Assembly (NCBI GenBank): GCA_944472135.2
Contig: OX235262.1
Location: 68,634,887-68,698,886, forward strand
Length of the DNA: 64,000 nt
Reading direction: 5' to 3'
Source of the DNA: Trichobilharzia regenti
Taxonomy: Eukaryota > Platyhelminthes > Trematoda > Strigeidida > Schistosomatidae
The position numbers and the translations under genes are program-made. Positions 11,090 through 23,165 of the stretch are shown here, in pieces (position 1 is the first letter of the stretch; each line of letters begins with the position of its first letter). The notes below the pieces were generated by a model that saw only the letters and a program-made list of their open reading frames with translations, made no database searches and was not told the origin of the DNA.

Positions 11090-11646
11090 AAACCACTGGA
11101 AGACCTGGGAGTACTGGGCAGCTGTTTCGTCCTAGTTTGAGACTCTTCATAGCACGCACACATCGGGGTGCTTATGATGAATCCTGTAACAAATCAATCA
11201 AATCCCTACGAATCAACACTTGAGTATCAATAAGCTGTTCACTGGCGACTGGCCCTATTCAGTTAGGTAGTTTGCTGGGGTGGGAATTGCTACTGGGAAT
11301 TCGTGACCCGTAGTGCGCAGCAGGTTAGGTGTGAGGACAAATACTCGCCATGGATGACATTGGCTAATGGTCGCGCTTTGTCATGAATGGGCAGAAGCTG
11401 GAATTCATGGGCAATTGGATCTGCTCTCAGTTGTTTAATGGTCTATGAGCTCGCTCACCTTGTAACCAGAAGGTCCTGGGGTTCGAACCCCGCAGTGTGG
11501 GTGAGTACTCTGAAGAGTTCCAAACTAGGACAAAAAAGCTGGCTGTCCAGTACTCTAAGGTTTTCCAGTGGTTCTCTAACCAATGTCAGCTCATGATGAA
11601 ATCCTGTAACAAATCGATCAAATCCCTACAAACTAACACTTGAACA
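11090..11646 (+). mobile_element. Composite hammerhead SINE (family B): inverted fragment plus plus-strand copy
   Basis: 11090-11168 is a minus-oriented hammerhead/3' piece. From about 11173 a plus-oriented copy runs to 11646: tail motif ATCCTGTAAC at 11181, body (GGCGACTGGCCC), tRNA-like head with box B GGTTCGAACCCC at 11480-11491, hammerhead-like core at 11503-11556 and again the tail ATCCTGTAAC at 11601. The tail repeats lie 420 bp apart, like the 400-bp spacing at 2.2 kb. The tail sequence CAAATCCCTAC is shared with other copies. Confidence 0.65.
11503..11556 (+). ncRNA. Hammerhead-ribozyme-like motif, probably inactive
   Basis: AGTACT, then CTGAAGAG, a TTCC/GGA stem II, AAAAA in place of GAAAC, and GCTGTCC followed by AGTACT. 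Stem I can form from the two AGTACT blocks. Loss of G12 should stop cleavage. Confidence 0.5.
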
Positions 11647-12294
11647 CATACAACAGTGAAATGACTAGTGATAAAATGCTTGGGACTTCTGTGCGCGGGC
11701 TCTAGAATATACGCTTTGTAAGGTTATTGTACAGGTTTACATGCTATGCAACGAGCAATGCCTAGTATGTAGGATCACATGACTGCCTAAAACTACATTG
11801 TTGAGATAGTACTTCACACCTTACATTACAAGACAAGCAATAAAGGACTTGGGAATTATATAAGAAAGGAAGTAACGTATGTACCTGAAGACCTTGAATT
11901 TCACTCGAACTCAATCAACAAATACCTACACGATTGAAATCGAAAATTCATCTTCATAAACATAAATCAACTCTTAGCCTAGTAAGTTGAAGAATCTTCT
12001 GACTGACTTACATGCAGTCAATAATTGGTGGCGATTTCAGTGGAGTAAAATTACACACATATTTTCCAGTAGGGATAATCAATGATCCATTTTTAAGTAT
12101 TTTATCTAGAGAGTAGCGATCGATTTCGCTGGTTTCACAGACGACATCTAGAAACTTTATATCTTAGATTAACAGTCGATGAATTTAAAGACTTATGTCA
12201 CACAACCTAACAACCTTCTGCCAGATAAACACTAAGTTCAATATCTAACAACTCCACCCGATGGACATACGTAAGATGTTAGACAGCCAAATGC
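11647..12294. other. Non-coding DNA, nothing recognised
   Basis: No open frame or repeat copy recognised. Confidence 0.4.
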
Positions 12295-12440
12295 TATTTC
12301 ATACAGTTTGAAATGAGCCGCACACCTATTGTGTGAGGACTAGCTACTCAAAACTTCGGGAGTTGGAGCGGTATGAACTCACCCACCGACTGGAAGTCAA
12401 GCACCCTGAGACTATTGAGCCACAAGCTCCACAAGACAGT
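12295..12440 (-). repeat. tRNA-derived SINE head (old)
   Basis: The minus strand has a box-A-like TGGCTCAATAGTCTCAGGG and, about 40 bases on, a degraded box B (GGTGGGTGAGTTCATACC). The rest cannot fold as a functional tRNA. Similar heads occur at 13.8-14.2, 15.6 and 32.8 kb. Confidence 0.4.
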
Positions 12441-13479
12441 GTCAAGGTGGGGCGTGCATGTACATACTATACAACCCTCTTCGAACCCTGCACACAGTGA
12501 TTAACTTGCGTACTATCCCAATGACCCTGGCAGATCTAGCAACAAAAAGTCACGGGAACATCTTCAGAGTAGATGACAGCGACAAAGAAATTAACTGGGA
12601 TTTCGCCATAGTTTTCCATCAACAAAGATGAAATTAAACGCATTTCTTTGTGCTTTAATGTGTTTTCGTCAATTTTTAAACAAAAACTACCCTTCTCATG
12701 TACGTCTCTGTCCACAACCACAATCGTTATGTTACAGTTTGAGAAAAGCGGAGAAAAAACAAAAACCAAAACTGTTAACCACTGCAAAATTTTATTGGCA
12801 TTCATTTGAGACTTCATGATACCTTGGTAACGACTGATATCGTGTAAAATGTGGTAAATTCTCATATATGTGTATTCTATTGTTCTCAGTTCATCATAAA
12901 TAGCCTTTAAGCCCGACTAAAAAGGGTACAAATTCAGGTTGATATAACGCTATACATGAGTAAAATTCTTGTTAAAAACAGTCACAGCTTAAAATTAGTT
13001 CAGAAAATTACAAAAATTATCTCAATCTTGGTTCTACGTTTATCAATTTAAATCCAATAGTAATAAACACATTGGCTTTTGAGAAAGAGTATATACAATA
13101 TTATTTTAAAAAAATGAAACTATGTATACACCATATATTTGAATTTAAGTCCGTTTGTTAAAATCACTCCAAACGCATGTAACACAGACATTCACTCACG
13201 TGAACAATAACCATAGACATCCCCCCCATGTAAAAAGAAATAAATGGCCGTTAAAATAGAAATAATTACTGTCTATCGAACTGAATACATTACAACAATA
13301 CATTTTAAATTTACGTACTAATTTGTTGGCGTAATGAGTTACTTACACTTAACATGTCTGTTGAACTCTAAGTAATTTAATCTCTTCTCTTTCGTTTAAA
13401 CTCTCGAACTTTTTATCATATGTATTAAACAAACTGGTTGTTTGATTACTTCAATATTAAATATTGTGATACGTGCGAT
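12441..13479. other. Non-coding DNA with one unassigned ORF
   Basis: A minus-strand frame of 109 codons at 12536-12865 has a hydrophobic stretch (WLTVLVFVFSPLF) followed by a charged half. I recognise no family, splice context or homolog in the window, and it may be chance. Confidence 0.35.
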
Positions 13480-13722
13480 GCTAAGAACAAAAGGCTGAAG
13501 ACTGTTGCTGATATTGCCCGAAACAGTTTTCAAGGATGCAAATGCATTGACTATTTGTTATGCCCGGAATTCGTTAAATCCTCATCTTATCTACTTCATT
13601 GCCCTCTCTCCCATATATTTGTGATCAATATGGTCCTCTTGGATCTTTTTATCTCTCTCTTTTGTCTGACTGCTACACGGAGTATGACAACTTGAATTGC
13701 TGCACTTCCGTACAAAGTTCTA
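13480..13722 (+). pseudogene. Divergent 3' end of RTE-clade LINE
   Basis: Matches the 3' end of the RTE family at 31.2-31.5 kb in order: a degenerate C-terminal segment (KTVADIARN against ETIGDMAQN, then CKCIDYL against CRCIHSL), the TTTTGTCTGAC 3' untranslated part, GCTACACGGA, and CAAAGTTCTATG. No TSD or CAGA tail is left, so it is much older than the three young copies. Confidence 0.6.
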
Positions 13723-13814
13723 TGCTGAAACAGTTAGTAATATTCCGCTACTGCTTTTCTAGCTGAAACAAATCTGAAGTACGTTACACATTCACATGTG
13801 TCCTACAGGAGGTC

Positions 13815-14230
13815 AACCACGAGAGCGAATAGCTCAGTGATAACGTCTCTGATTGCAACACTGAGTGACACGGGTTTGAATTTCAGAAAGGACATGAGGT
13901 GCCTTAATGTGGTTGCAGATACGCCTTGCTAACTAATAAGTGCCGACTAGCATCATGGCTTTCTGCAGATCGCCTTCAACCATGGAATATCAAAAATTCA
14001 AGGTGTACTGTGATGGTGAGCCGCCTAGCACGATGGCCATGATGGAATTCAGTCTCCACTAAACAAACGGCTAGGCACTTGCAGTTTTATCCAGTTGACA
14101 GTTAGTGATGCCGATACCTGATTGCTCAAGCCTCAGTGGATAGATAGGACAGCGTTCAAACCCATGACCCATTCTACTGGATGGAAGAGTCAATTACCGC
14201 TGCTAGACCAATGAACTACAGTTCTACCCT
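13815..14230. repeat. Two convergent tRNA-derived SINE heads
   Basis: Plus strand near 13825: TAGCTCAGTGATAAC (box A-like) and GGGTTTGAATTT (box B-like). Minus strand from about 14225 down to 14100: TAGTTCATTGGTCTAGC and GGGTTTGAACGC. Neither can make a good tRNA clover-leaf. They may be two SINE insertions or one inverted pair. Confidence 0.4.
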
Positions 14231-15559
14231 TCTAATAATACCAACACTAAGAACTACATTAGTAACAATTACAACTATTATAATCATTCTCTGTATAATA
14301 TACAATATGCATTAAAAATTTGAAGTGTTCATTCCCATTATGATATTAGCAGTAATAGTAGTAGTAGTAGTTAAGGTAAAATCATTCGTATATATAGAAT
14401 TAAAATCCCCTTCTGTCTAGCCTACAACAACATTAGATTTAAAAATTAAACTTTTATAAAAAGCAATACTTTAAATGACAGAAAAGTAACAATAGCTTTA
14501 TCTTTTCAAACCAATATACATACTACAACAACAACAACAACACAATAGATGAAATGTCAGAAGGAGAAAAGGGTGCGCAGAATCTCTCGGTGTGTATTCA
14601 TATAAATTAAAAGGTATAAAAAGTAAGTTTTTATACTATCACTATTATCATTGCTGTTACTACTACTACGACTACCAATGCTAATACTACTCTTTCTACA
14701 ACCATTTTACGAATACGGAGTCATATTACTTGGAAATCTCATCAAATAACCAGGAAAAAAAGGCATTTGATAACTTAAAATTATAGAAGCAGTATTAAGT
14801 GATGAATAAAACGAAAACTTGTGAAGAAATGTTTAATAATAATAATAATCATACATGAGATACACACACATACATGTGTGTATGCATATTATATCAGGCA
14901 GAGGGTAAAACAAAAAAAACACAACAACAGAAAATCAAACTACAACAAAACAGCTGTTAATTAGATCAAAACTAATCGGATATCATAGATATACATATAT
15001 ATATAACATAGGACAAATAAAATCACTTCAACTACAATTAATACACACACACACACGAACTGAGAAATAAGTAAGTCATCTTACCCTTACAACTCCTAAA
15101 GTATATACGTACACACACACACACACTAAAGACAATAGTGTCCTTAATGACAATGTAAATTCCTAAATATATGGATAAAAAATGTTCGTTTTGATAAAGT
15201 GGATTTTCTTTCAAATTTCAATACAAACAACCTCCCTTTTCTCCCCCCCCCTCTAGCGTTGTTACCAATGTCAAACATTAAGCAACATACCCACAAACTG
15301 ATAAGACTTAGAGTAAGTTTTGAAAAATGAAAGTAGAAATCAGAGTTGCTGGACTTCATACGAACTTCATTAGATATATTCATGATGACTTAATATTCCG
15401 CTGAGAGTTATTCATCACGTTTTTTAATAGTTAGACATGAGAATCTGAGAACCACTAAACACCACATGGATTATTTAAAGCAGTCAGTTGAAACAGACTG
15501 CAGAGACCAGTCAGTAGTTTGAATTCAGTTACCCCAAATAGATTTTACATGTATCAGGC
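14231..15559. other. Non-coding DNA with microsatellites
   Basis: Short GTA, ACA, AAT, TA and CA arrays occur (about 14360, 14525, 14838, 14993, 15040, 15110). No gene is supported. Confidence 0.5.
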
Positions 15560-15690
15560 TAAGAACCACACTTGCCTTGTAAGCGCCGATGTTACTACCC
15601 AGTTGTTCAGGATGAAATAGGTGGAATGGGACTCGAACCTGTGACCCATTGGGTATAAAACCGAGTGCTTAAACCAACAATGAGCCACAC
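15560..15690 (-). repeat. tRNA-derived SINE head
   Basis: Minus strand: GTGTGGCTCATTGTTGG (box A-like), TTAAGCACTCGG, then box B GGTTCGAGTCCC. The box pair and spacing are tRNA-like, but an extended variable part rules out an ordinary tRNA. Confidence 0.45.
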
Positions 15691-18412
15691 TGCCAAAAAG
15701 AATCATCTATTTAGCCATTTAGGTCATGTAGAGAACAGAGTGAAATGGCAATGTACTTCTGAATCCCTTTGCTCTATTAGGAACACACGGGACAAACAAT
15801 AATAAATGATAAGCTGATAAGGACTAATACTTGAATAAAAGTGTCGATCACAGTTGTTGTAAAATTTGAACTGGCATCATCAACATCAGTAGAAAAAATC
15901 TACTGAAACCAAGGAGGTAAGAAAACAGTAGAGGGAATAGCAGTTCAACACTTTACTACTGTACATATATTTGCTGCTTTAGAAAATGTAACCATTTATA
16001 ATTGGCCCTATATGATGATTAGCTGATAAGCCACAATATAGGACTTCTTAGAAAAGAGTATCAATTCAAGTTGATACAGTTTAAAAAGATGCACAGAATA
16101 AAAGAATAGAAATGTAGTCAAAAGACAATGGACCAAGACGTCCAGCAGAAAAAAACAGAATAATTAAGTGGAGATTAATATATATATATACATTCGGAAT
16201 CTGGAAGATAACGGTAAGTGAATACATACGAGTTACTGAGAATATCATTCGTTCTTAAAATTACGAAGATCTGACAGCCAAACAACTTACACCTCTCTCT
16301 ATGCGGCAAAGACTGTCTTCACAGAATGGTGTCGTGTTTTGGTATGATCACTCTTAAATCAACCTTGCATAACTAAGATATGAATATAAACAGCGATGCA
16401 CAAGTCCAACAAACAACGATTATTCATGCGATAGTTCTCATCTGCATGAATACTGTCGCAGATGAAAGTGTTTCACAACACGTGAACAGCAATTTGTGCA
16501 CTTAGTGGACAAGGCAAAGCTTGAAGAATAAAGTTTATCATACACGTAAGTGAGTACACAGGTCGAATCGCTCAACCAAAAGGTATCAACGATTCTTTAT
16601 TTGGTGGTGTAACCATGCACACGGACAACATAGAACCAGAACGTCTAGACAACAGGTACAGCGAACAGTTTTGCATAATATTTCACCGGTTCAAGTAATT
16701 TCAATTCACAACAAAAGAACAGAGAGCAAAGACGTATGAAATATTTAAATAAACATGAAAGGCAGTCCAGAAGGTTAGGAAAAATTCGTCTAAGTGGTTA
16801 AGTGTGGAAAATCGTAGAGATAATAGAGAATGTACTTCACACTTGTGACGCAGAAACCATCCTGAGCCAGATTTCCAATGTCTTCATGACCCCTAACCTA
16901 GCTAAAACTTAACAGTAACTTACCAGACTGGTATGACACGTCTCGGCCAGACTACTAACATACCTGTGCAGCAGATAAGCTTGAATCTTCAGCAGTTAGT
17001 TTATGTAGTTTGCTAAATACAATGGCCAACACATTAAATCACTTCATACTAACTTGAAACTAGCTTCCGCCTCCTGCCCCCATTAATAAATGAACGAGAA
17101 GTTCGAAAACAATAGAGCAAACACTTCTGAAAAACAGCAGTTTATCATCACAACACATAACAGGAGTCCGTAATTCCTTTAGCTCCCAACAACCACCTCG
17201 ATGTTTGAAAATAAGTTGTGTACATTTGGCACCGGTCTATTATAGACCCGAAGATAATGGAAACTATAAGTTTATCTATTTCTTTGCATAGGAACTCCCT
17301 GTAACAGCGACTATTTGGACAGAACTATTTCAGATTTCTACACTGTAGCATTCATTATTTCTGTACAACCTACTAGGAAAACCAAACAATTTAGTTCATA
17401 AAATACAAATCGATGCTTTTGAAACTGGAGCCAAAACCTAACCGTTGATGTACAAACGCTTTATAGTGTCAGCTCAGGTAATTCAGTACAAATCAGTTAA
17501 TACTATTACAGTTAAGAGTCTTAAATCGTGGACCCTGCAGTGACAATTCGTATCAGTCATAAGAAATTAAGTGCCAATATGGCTGTAATTGGAAATTGAG
17601 TAGCGTCCTAAACGGGTAAGTTAATAACTAAACACCGAAAAAGAATACAATACTAAAAAACTATAAAATGCAATCCACTTAAGAAAGGTGAACGAAAGTA
17701 TGAAGTGGTGTAAAATAAATGTTAATATTATGAAAACAAGTTTCTACCACAAAACTCTAAGAATAAAATTAACGGAACTTTTTGCGAGTGAAAACTACGG
17801 GAATGGTACTCAGCATACATTAAAAAAAATTTGTAAAAACCATGTTGCTTACTTGCGGAGTAATAGTCTTTGAGGAAGATGAGGTGCATGGTGGAATCAT
17901 CTGTACAGGATCTTCATTACGACCTAAGTTAAAAACGGTAATAAACTTGAAATATGATACAATACCTCAAGTTAAATGTTAACAATCAAATGATAGTAAA
18001 ATATATGACCACAACTCTAGTAAAGCAACTAAGATCCAAAAGGTAGCGTAAGCCGGTTGCTTAGTGATAGAGGCTACCGTGAGGAAAAAACGACACTATT
18101 ACAGAAAACTAATTCATAAGTCAATAACACTGAAAAAATTGGAAAGAACAAGGAAAAACAATAGAGAAAAATAATTTTTTTATTTCGTCGATTCTCTTTA
18201 ACTGCGTAAAAATTATGATACTTATTACACGTACCATTCAATTGTGTACATGAACGGATCTGTATCTGTGGTAGGATTCAAGTCGAAAGGGAAACAAGAA
18301 AACGCTTCAGATTTCGTGAAGATATACTGCATAACTCTCGTTTATAACGACTAGATAATGCGGATAACTAAGTGTCTACGCACTTGGTAAACCTGTTAGT
18401 CTAAGTAATTTT
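15691..18412. other. Long non-coding stretch
   Basis: No coding segment, no recognised repeat. A short TA run lies near 16175-16190. Probably intron or intergenic. Confidence 0.45.
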
Positions 18413-18830
18413 TCAAGTGTTAGTTTGCAGGGATTTGATTGGTCACTGCTTTGATTGCTCATTAACACCAGGTAGAGAATCACTAAAATTAAGGGATACT
18501 GGACAGTTGTTTTGTCCCAGTATGGGACTCACCGATGGAACACATACGTCACCCCACCAAGGATCGAACCTAGGGCCTTCAAATTACAAGGTGAGTAGGT
18601 AGTATACTATTCAGTCCATGGGACAGAACGCAATAGTCCTTCAAGTTCGATCCTAGTGGCTGAATGGTATACCACCTTGCCTCGTAACACGAAGGCTCAG
18701 GGCACGATCTCTGGTGGGGTCATATGTGCGTACTGACGAGGAACCCGAAACAAGGATGAAACAACTGTCAGTACTCCCAGGTTTCCAGTGGTTCTCTATC
18801 TGAAACCACCTTGTGACAGAGACTGAAAAT
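18413..18830. mobile_element. Head-to-head inverted pair of hammerhead SINEs (family B)
   Basis: Left half (18413-18625) reads on the minus strand from its tail (complement of CAATCAAATCCC near 18427) back through the hammerhead region to a tRNA-like head. Right half (18640-18830) reads on the plus strand: tRNA-like head, hammerhead, then the body segment CCAGTGGTTCTCTATC. The tRNA heads face each other at about 18630. Confidence 0.6.
18721..18790 (+). ncRNA. Hammerhead-ribozyme-like motif with intact core boxes
   Basis: CTGACGAG at 18733-18740 keeps C3, U4, G5, A6, G8 and A9; GAAAC at 18758-18762 keeps G12, A13 and A14; ACAACTGTC supplies a short stem III ending in the cleavage-site C17. 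Stem II (GAACCC ... AGGA) is imperfect and stem I is weak, so activity is uncertain. This is the best-kept hammerhead core in the window. Confidence 0.55.
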
Positions 18831-19604
18831 TGTAATCAATTTTCAGTTATTTTATTTTACAATTCTTTTTGTTGAATACAGACAAGATTGACAACCACAG
18901 CAAGAATACCATTCATTACATCATGTGAAATAGCCATTAGCCTTAGGCAAAGATCATGTTTAGAGAAAGAATCAACAGTACGTCAATAAGTTCAACATAT
19001 AATTGTAGAAATGATAAATGGTATTTTATTTTATTAAAAGAAAGTAGGAAAAATCACTAACTGAAGTAATTTAGAAAACTGAATGGATAAATGAAAAAAC
19101 AAGAGTTTCAGTCTATTCACTTAAGGTCACAACTGAACTCTTTTCAATAAAACTAAGAGTTTTGAACTCAATCTATGAAGGATTCAGAACAAAACATATA
19201 TAAGCGAACAATATTGTTTCCATTTAGATCTTCTTCAGGCTTTACTTTAATTTACATAGACTTATATATAAAGATTTTAACCAATGACGGTGAGTTTGTG
19301 GACCAAATAATAATATGTGTTAAATGTGTGTGTGTGTTAAATGTTTTGAACGTCAGTAATAACAATGATTATAATGATAACAAAATAATGATAATAAGGT
19401 TTATGCAGGTACCAATAAGAATAACGAAGGTTGTAATCCGTGTATATGTAGACAATTCAATAAATAAATTAGGTCAAACCTTGAAAGTTACGTAATACTA
19501 AAAGTGAAGTGGACAGATAATCAGAGTTTAAATAAATATCATAAAAGTACGAAGAAGATGGAAAATAAGAAAGGTTGGGAGGGTTTTGATTAGAATTTAG
19601 CTGG
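18831..19604. other. Non-coding DNA, nothing recognised
   Basis: An open frame at 19175-19495 is low-complexity (Ile, Asn, Tyr) with no domain. Confidence 0.4.
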
Positions 19605-19965
19605 GCCAAGGAACAGACAAAGGTAGTATATAAAGACTAGGATTGTTGTCTCGAATTCCCATAGCTTCGGCTATATGTGTAAAAGGCAGGTTCGAATTCC
19701 TTTCAAAAGGTTCAGTGGAATGCAACAGATAACTTTGAAGGCACTTCTTCTGTCCACTTGGTGACTGCTATCAATCAAATGAGTCAAAATAGAACTTCTT
19801 ATAGGTTTTATTTGGCATTTTTCCGAACCATTAAGGAAGATGCTCATTAATACGTTTGTTGAGCTGTCTAGTTGTTCGCCCTACATAGCTTTCTCCGCAG
19901 GAGCAAAGGATGGTGGCAGTATATTTCCGTTTTACTGCTCTCGATAACCTTAGATGTAGGAATTC
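19605..19965 (-). pseudogene. Penelope-like element endonuclease, C-terminal remnant
   Basis: Minus-strand translation near 19960-19850 gives a GIY-YIG start (TILCSCGESYVGRTTRQL, then KRINEHLP). After frame breaks the conserved C-terminal pattern follows near 19690-19610: AEAMGIRDNNPSLY and LPLSVPW, matching the EAxxI...P.L...L.LPW ending of Penelope endonucleases. A stop follows EHLP. It differs from the copy at 6.2 kb, so it is another subfamily. Confidence 0.65.
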
Positions 19966-20824
19966 ACTAGCCACGTCCCCACTTTTATCAGCATAATATA
20001 CTTTTTTGAACTAACAAACGAGTACACCATAAGGAAATAATGAGTGAAATAAAGTATCAGCGTATTACAAAGAATAAAACGTTTCATTTTATTGACGAAT
20101 CAGTGTGGGACTTATCCTTGAAGTATATCAGTTTAAGTTGCCACAGAATATAAGGAAAAAGAAAAGTGATAATGCTGCAAGAGACAAACATAAGTGTGAC
20201 GGAGAATTATCAAATGAAGATTAAGGTTAACACCTTACAAATGAATACAGAAAAGGAATGAATAAGGGTGCACACAAAACTATCAGTGTGCAAAATAACA
20301 AAACAGGTAAACCTTAGGTATCCTAACTACAAATGCCACAAAATCCAAAACTAGGTGGAAGGATAGAATACGCACAAAACTTGGTGCAGACTGAAAGACT
20401 AAATGGAAGTTTGTTAAACGACTGCTTGCCACGTTACCTGTATTTGTTGGGTAAACTAGTTAGGGTTATGTAGGTACCGCCTTCAGTTTAAAATATTATT
20501 TACCTCTGATAATCAATAAACCAACATAATGAGATGTAAAGAAGTAAGTAAACCCGACCATAGACACACAAACACACTAATATCACCTATGATTGACTTT
20601 CATTAATCTGTACGGAGACTATTTATCCATAACTTCCGTAATTAACACTTGCTGTAATTGAAAGGTTTGGAAATTCGTACTTAACAAAAGAAACTCAGAA
20701 ATGATAAAAGCACAACGCATGCTCATAATCGAATCCTGTTATGTCTAATTGTTTGTTTAAGTTAATTTTAATCTTTCCCGTTGGCTAATTATATTGAACT
20801 GAAATATTTGGCCTCTGTTGATAT
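19966..20824. other. Non-coding DNA, nothing recognised
   Basis: No open frame of interest; bounded on the right by the target duplication of an RTE copy. Confidence 0.4.
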
Positions 20825-20835
20825 ACCGCCACCTG

Positions 20836-21397
20836 TGTAAAGTGGCATAATAAGGTGAGCAACATGGAGGTTAGGCCTCGGTCGAGTGCTAGGTAAACAG
20901 GGGAAATCAATCGACGAAGTCGTGAAGCTACAAAGACTGAGATGGTTAGGACATGTGTTGCGTATGCCAAGTCATCGCCTTCCTCAACGAGCAATGTTAG
21001 CTGACATAGGACTGGTCAGGGTGGAAAAAAGCTAGCGGCGGTCAAACAAAAACACGGCACCAGGCAATGAAATCCACAACAGTTGGACTAAGCCACGTAG
21101 AAAGGTGTAGACTTCCAGGCTGGGGTCCTCGGGACGGTAAAAATCTATGGTTGGAAACAATTGGTGACATGGCTCAAAACCGTTCTCAGTGGTGCAGATG
21201 CATCCACTCCCTGTGACTTATGATCTTCAATGAAACCGTTTTGTTTTTCTTTATTCTCCTTTGTCTCACACCTCTGCTCACTGTTTCTATTATGCTTTTC
21301 TTGTACTTTCTTCTCTTGCTTCGCGTGCTACACGGAATGTGGCGACTTGAACTTCCGCACATTTGTGCAAAGTTCTATGTCGAAAACAGACAGACAG
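20836..21397 (+). mobile_element. 5'-truncated RTE-clade LINE, 562 bp, 11-bp TSD
   Basis: Flanked by ACCGCCACCTG at 20825-20835 and 21398-21408. It begins inside the RT C-terminal domain (TGTAAAGTGGCATAATAAGG) and ends in the CAGACAGACAG tail that also ends the copies at 24961 and 31485. Nearly the same sequence as those copies but its reading frame is broken at several places. Young insertion by target-primed reverse transcription. Confidence 0.9.
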
Positions 21398-21443
21398 ACC
21401 GCCACCTGGTACAGACGTTTCAACGATTTTCCAGGATTAACAT

Positions 21444-21706
21444 CATGTTATTTTGGTGGATGATGACTGGCAACAGAATCCAGGATGAGTATTCTGTCAG
21501 TTGGATATACCTGCAATCTCCAGTAAGTGATGAAACTGTTCTCACAGAGACTCGAACCCACCACCAATCACTTGAAACGTCAATGTCCCGACCTCGAGCC
21601 TCAGTGGGACCACCATCATCACAGGTACATCCGGTTGACGAGTACCATGTAGGACGAAATAAGCATCATGGATTCCACTGTTAATCACCATCCACCAGAT
21701 AACATG
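21444..21706. mobile_element. Inverted-repeat element with hammerhead sequence in each arm
   Basis: Left arm 21444-21513 and right arm about 21622-21706 are reverse complements (CATGTTATYTGGTGGAT at the outer ends, GGATRTACCTG at the inner ends), with a gap of about 16 bp in the left arm where stem II should be. The 108-bp centre holds GACTCGAACCCA (box B-like). Both arms carry the Smalpha-type hammerhead sequence, in opposite orientation. It may be two SINE or Penelope-type terminal pieces joined head to head. Confidence 0.6.
21622..21682 (+). ncRNA. Smalpha-type hammerhead ribozyme, one core change
   Basis: CAGGTACATCCGG, then TTGACGAG (C3 changed to U, other core bases kept), stem II TACC...AGGAC, GAAA at 21656-21659, short stem III and GATTCCACTG. 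Full layout of the schistosome hammerhead; the C3 change would be expected to impair it strongly. Confidence 0.65.
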
Positions 21707-22984
21707 TTTTCATAATAGGAAAGAAAGCCTTAGAAGAGGGGAAGAAGAATGGTGAAACACAAGGCAGAGGGAGAAAGAGAGGGTGGAGTCGGAGAAAAGG
21801 AAATAACAATATGAAAAAATAACTGAAAACATAACATAAAATGATGTTAGAAACAACTCGGTAAGAATAACAGTAACATGAAGGGAGATGACAACAACAA
21901 CAATAATAATGTGCAGAAAGGGGAGAGATATAAGCAGCAAAATAAATAAAAACTTGGTGTATTAAATAAATAAATAAGTAAAAAAGGGTTAAGGAATTAT
22001 CTCTTTCTATTTGCCGCCCCCCACTCCATCTCTTAACAATACAAAACAGAACTGGAGGTCCATATGGAATTGCCATAGAAATCATCAAAAACAAAATTGA
22101 AAAAAAAAATTTATTTTAACTGCCATATTACCGAAAGAAAAATAATAAGAGCAAACAGAAACAAGAGTAAGATTGATAGAATAGGCAGAAGAAAAGAAAA
22201 ATGATGTACAGTACAGCACAGCATAGCATTCACACATTCTGTGTTGGTGTTTCTTTTTTCTTTGAAAAGTGTAGAAAAGGGAATCTCAATGATATTTAAC
22301 AAACAGCTGGTCAAGATCTGTCTAGTTCATCAACACGAAGGCTGGGGGTAAGCAGGCAGGGGTAGGTACGATGACATGACAAATTTATCAAGTTAACACA
22401 AAAGGGAAATAGATTCAGAAGTTTCATACACATAATGTATAAAGAGTTTACCAGATTTATTCAAGATAAGGTATGCGAAATAGAAAAAATTTAACAATAG
22501 TAGTAATAATAATAATAATAATTGTTATTATTATAAAACAAATTTTTCAAAAGAAAAACTTATCAAAACAAGCGCAATCGGAACTTATTAGAGATGAGAA
22601 TAACACGCTTGATACAACAAATCTATCTATCCAGTGGAAGATACAGTTTGTTTAAAAATTAACTGAAATTTATATCACACACATACGACTTTCGATGAAA
22701 AAAGTCATAAAATAGGAGGGGAGGAAAAGTGTTACATTAGACAGGCAGACATACAGAAAGACAAAACATGACCAAAAAGAAATTCACTTGTACTCTTAAA
22801 TTACACAAAATATGGATTAACAAGAAATAAGACAATAATAAGAGTAATACCGAGTAATTAGCACGACAGTAAGTCAAGAGATAGAAAATCAAGGAAGTCT
22901 GTGTTATACCGAATCTAGGAACTCGATTATTAATTTTGACTATTATTCGCATTCTACCCTGACCGACTAACTAACTGATTGGTT
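21707..22984. other. Non-coding, purine-rich and microsatellite DNA
   Basis: 21720-21800 is purine-rich; AAT repeats lie at about 22498-22525. Open frames here are low-complexity. Confidence 0.45.
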
Positions 22985-23165
22985 TCAGAGTATAACTTTA
23001 CACAGATGTGCAACAGTTCCAATCGCCACACTCCATGTAGCACACAAAACAAGAGAGTCAACAGAGATTCAAAAGGGCGATAAACAGAAATGTGATGCAA
23101 AAAGAATAGTAACATAGAAGAGCAGTAGAGTGAATGCATCTGCGCCATATGCATCCTGAGACCAC
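22985..23165 (-). pseudogene. Divergent RTE 3' end
   Basis: On the plus strand it aligns with 24975-25185: AACTTTACACAGATGTGC, then ATCGCCACACTCC, GTAGCACAC and GTGAATGCATCTGCGCCA. No CAGA tail or TSD remains. Older member of the same family as the three young copies. Confidence 0.6.

Noticed and set aside
12536..12865. 109-codon minus-strand ORF with a signal-peptide-like hydrophobic start
   Set aside because: No family match, no splice context and no supporting neighbour. A comparable plus-strand frame overlaps it, so chance is likely.
21681..22094. 137-codon minus ORF rich in Phe, Leu, Cys and Ser
   Set aside because: It is the complement of a purine-rich tract; the residues follow base composition and no domain is seen.
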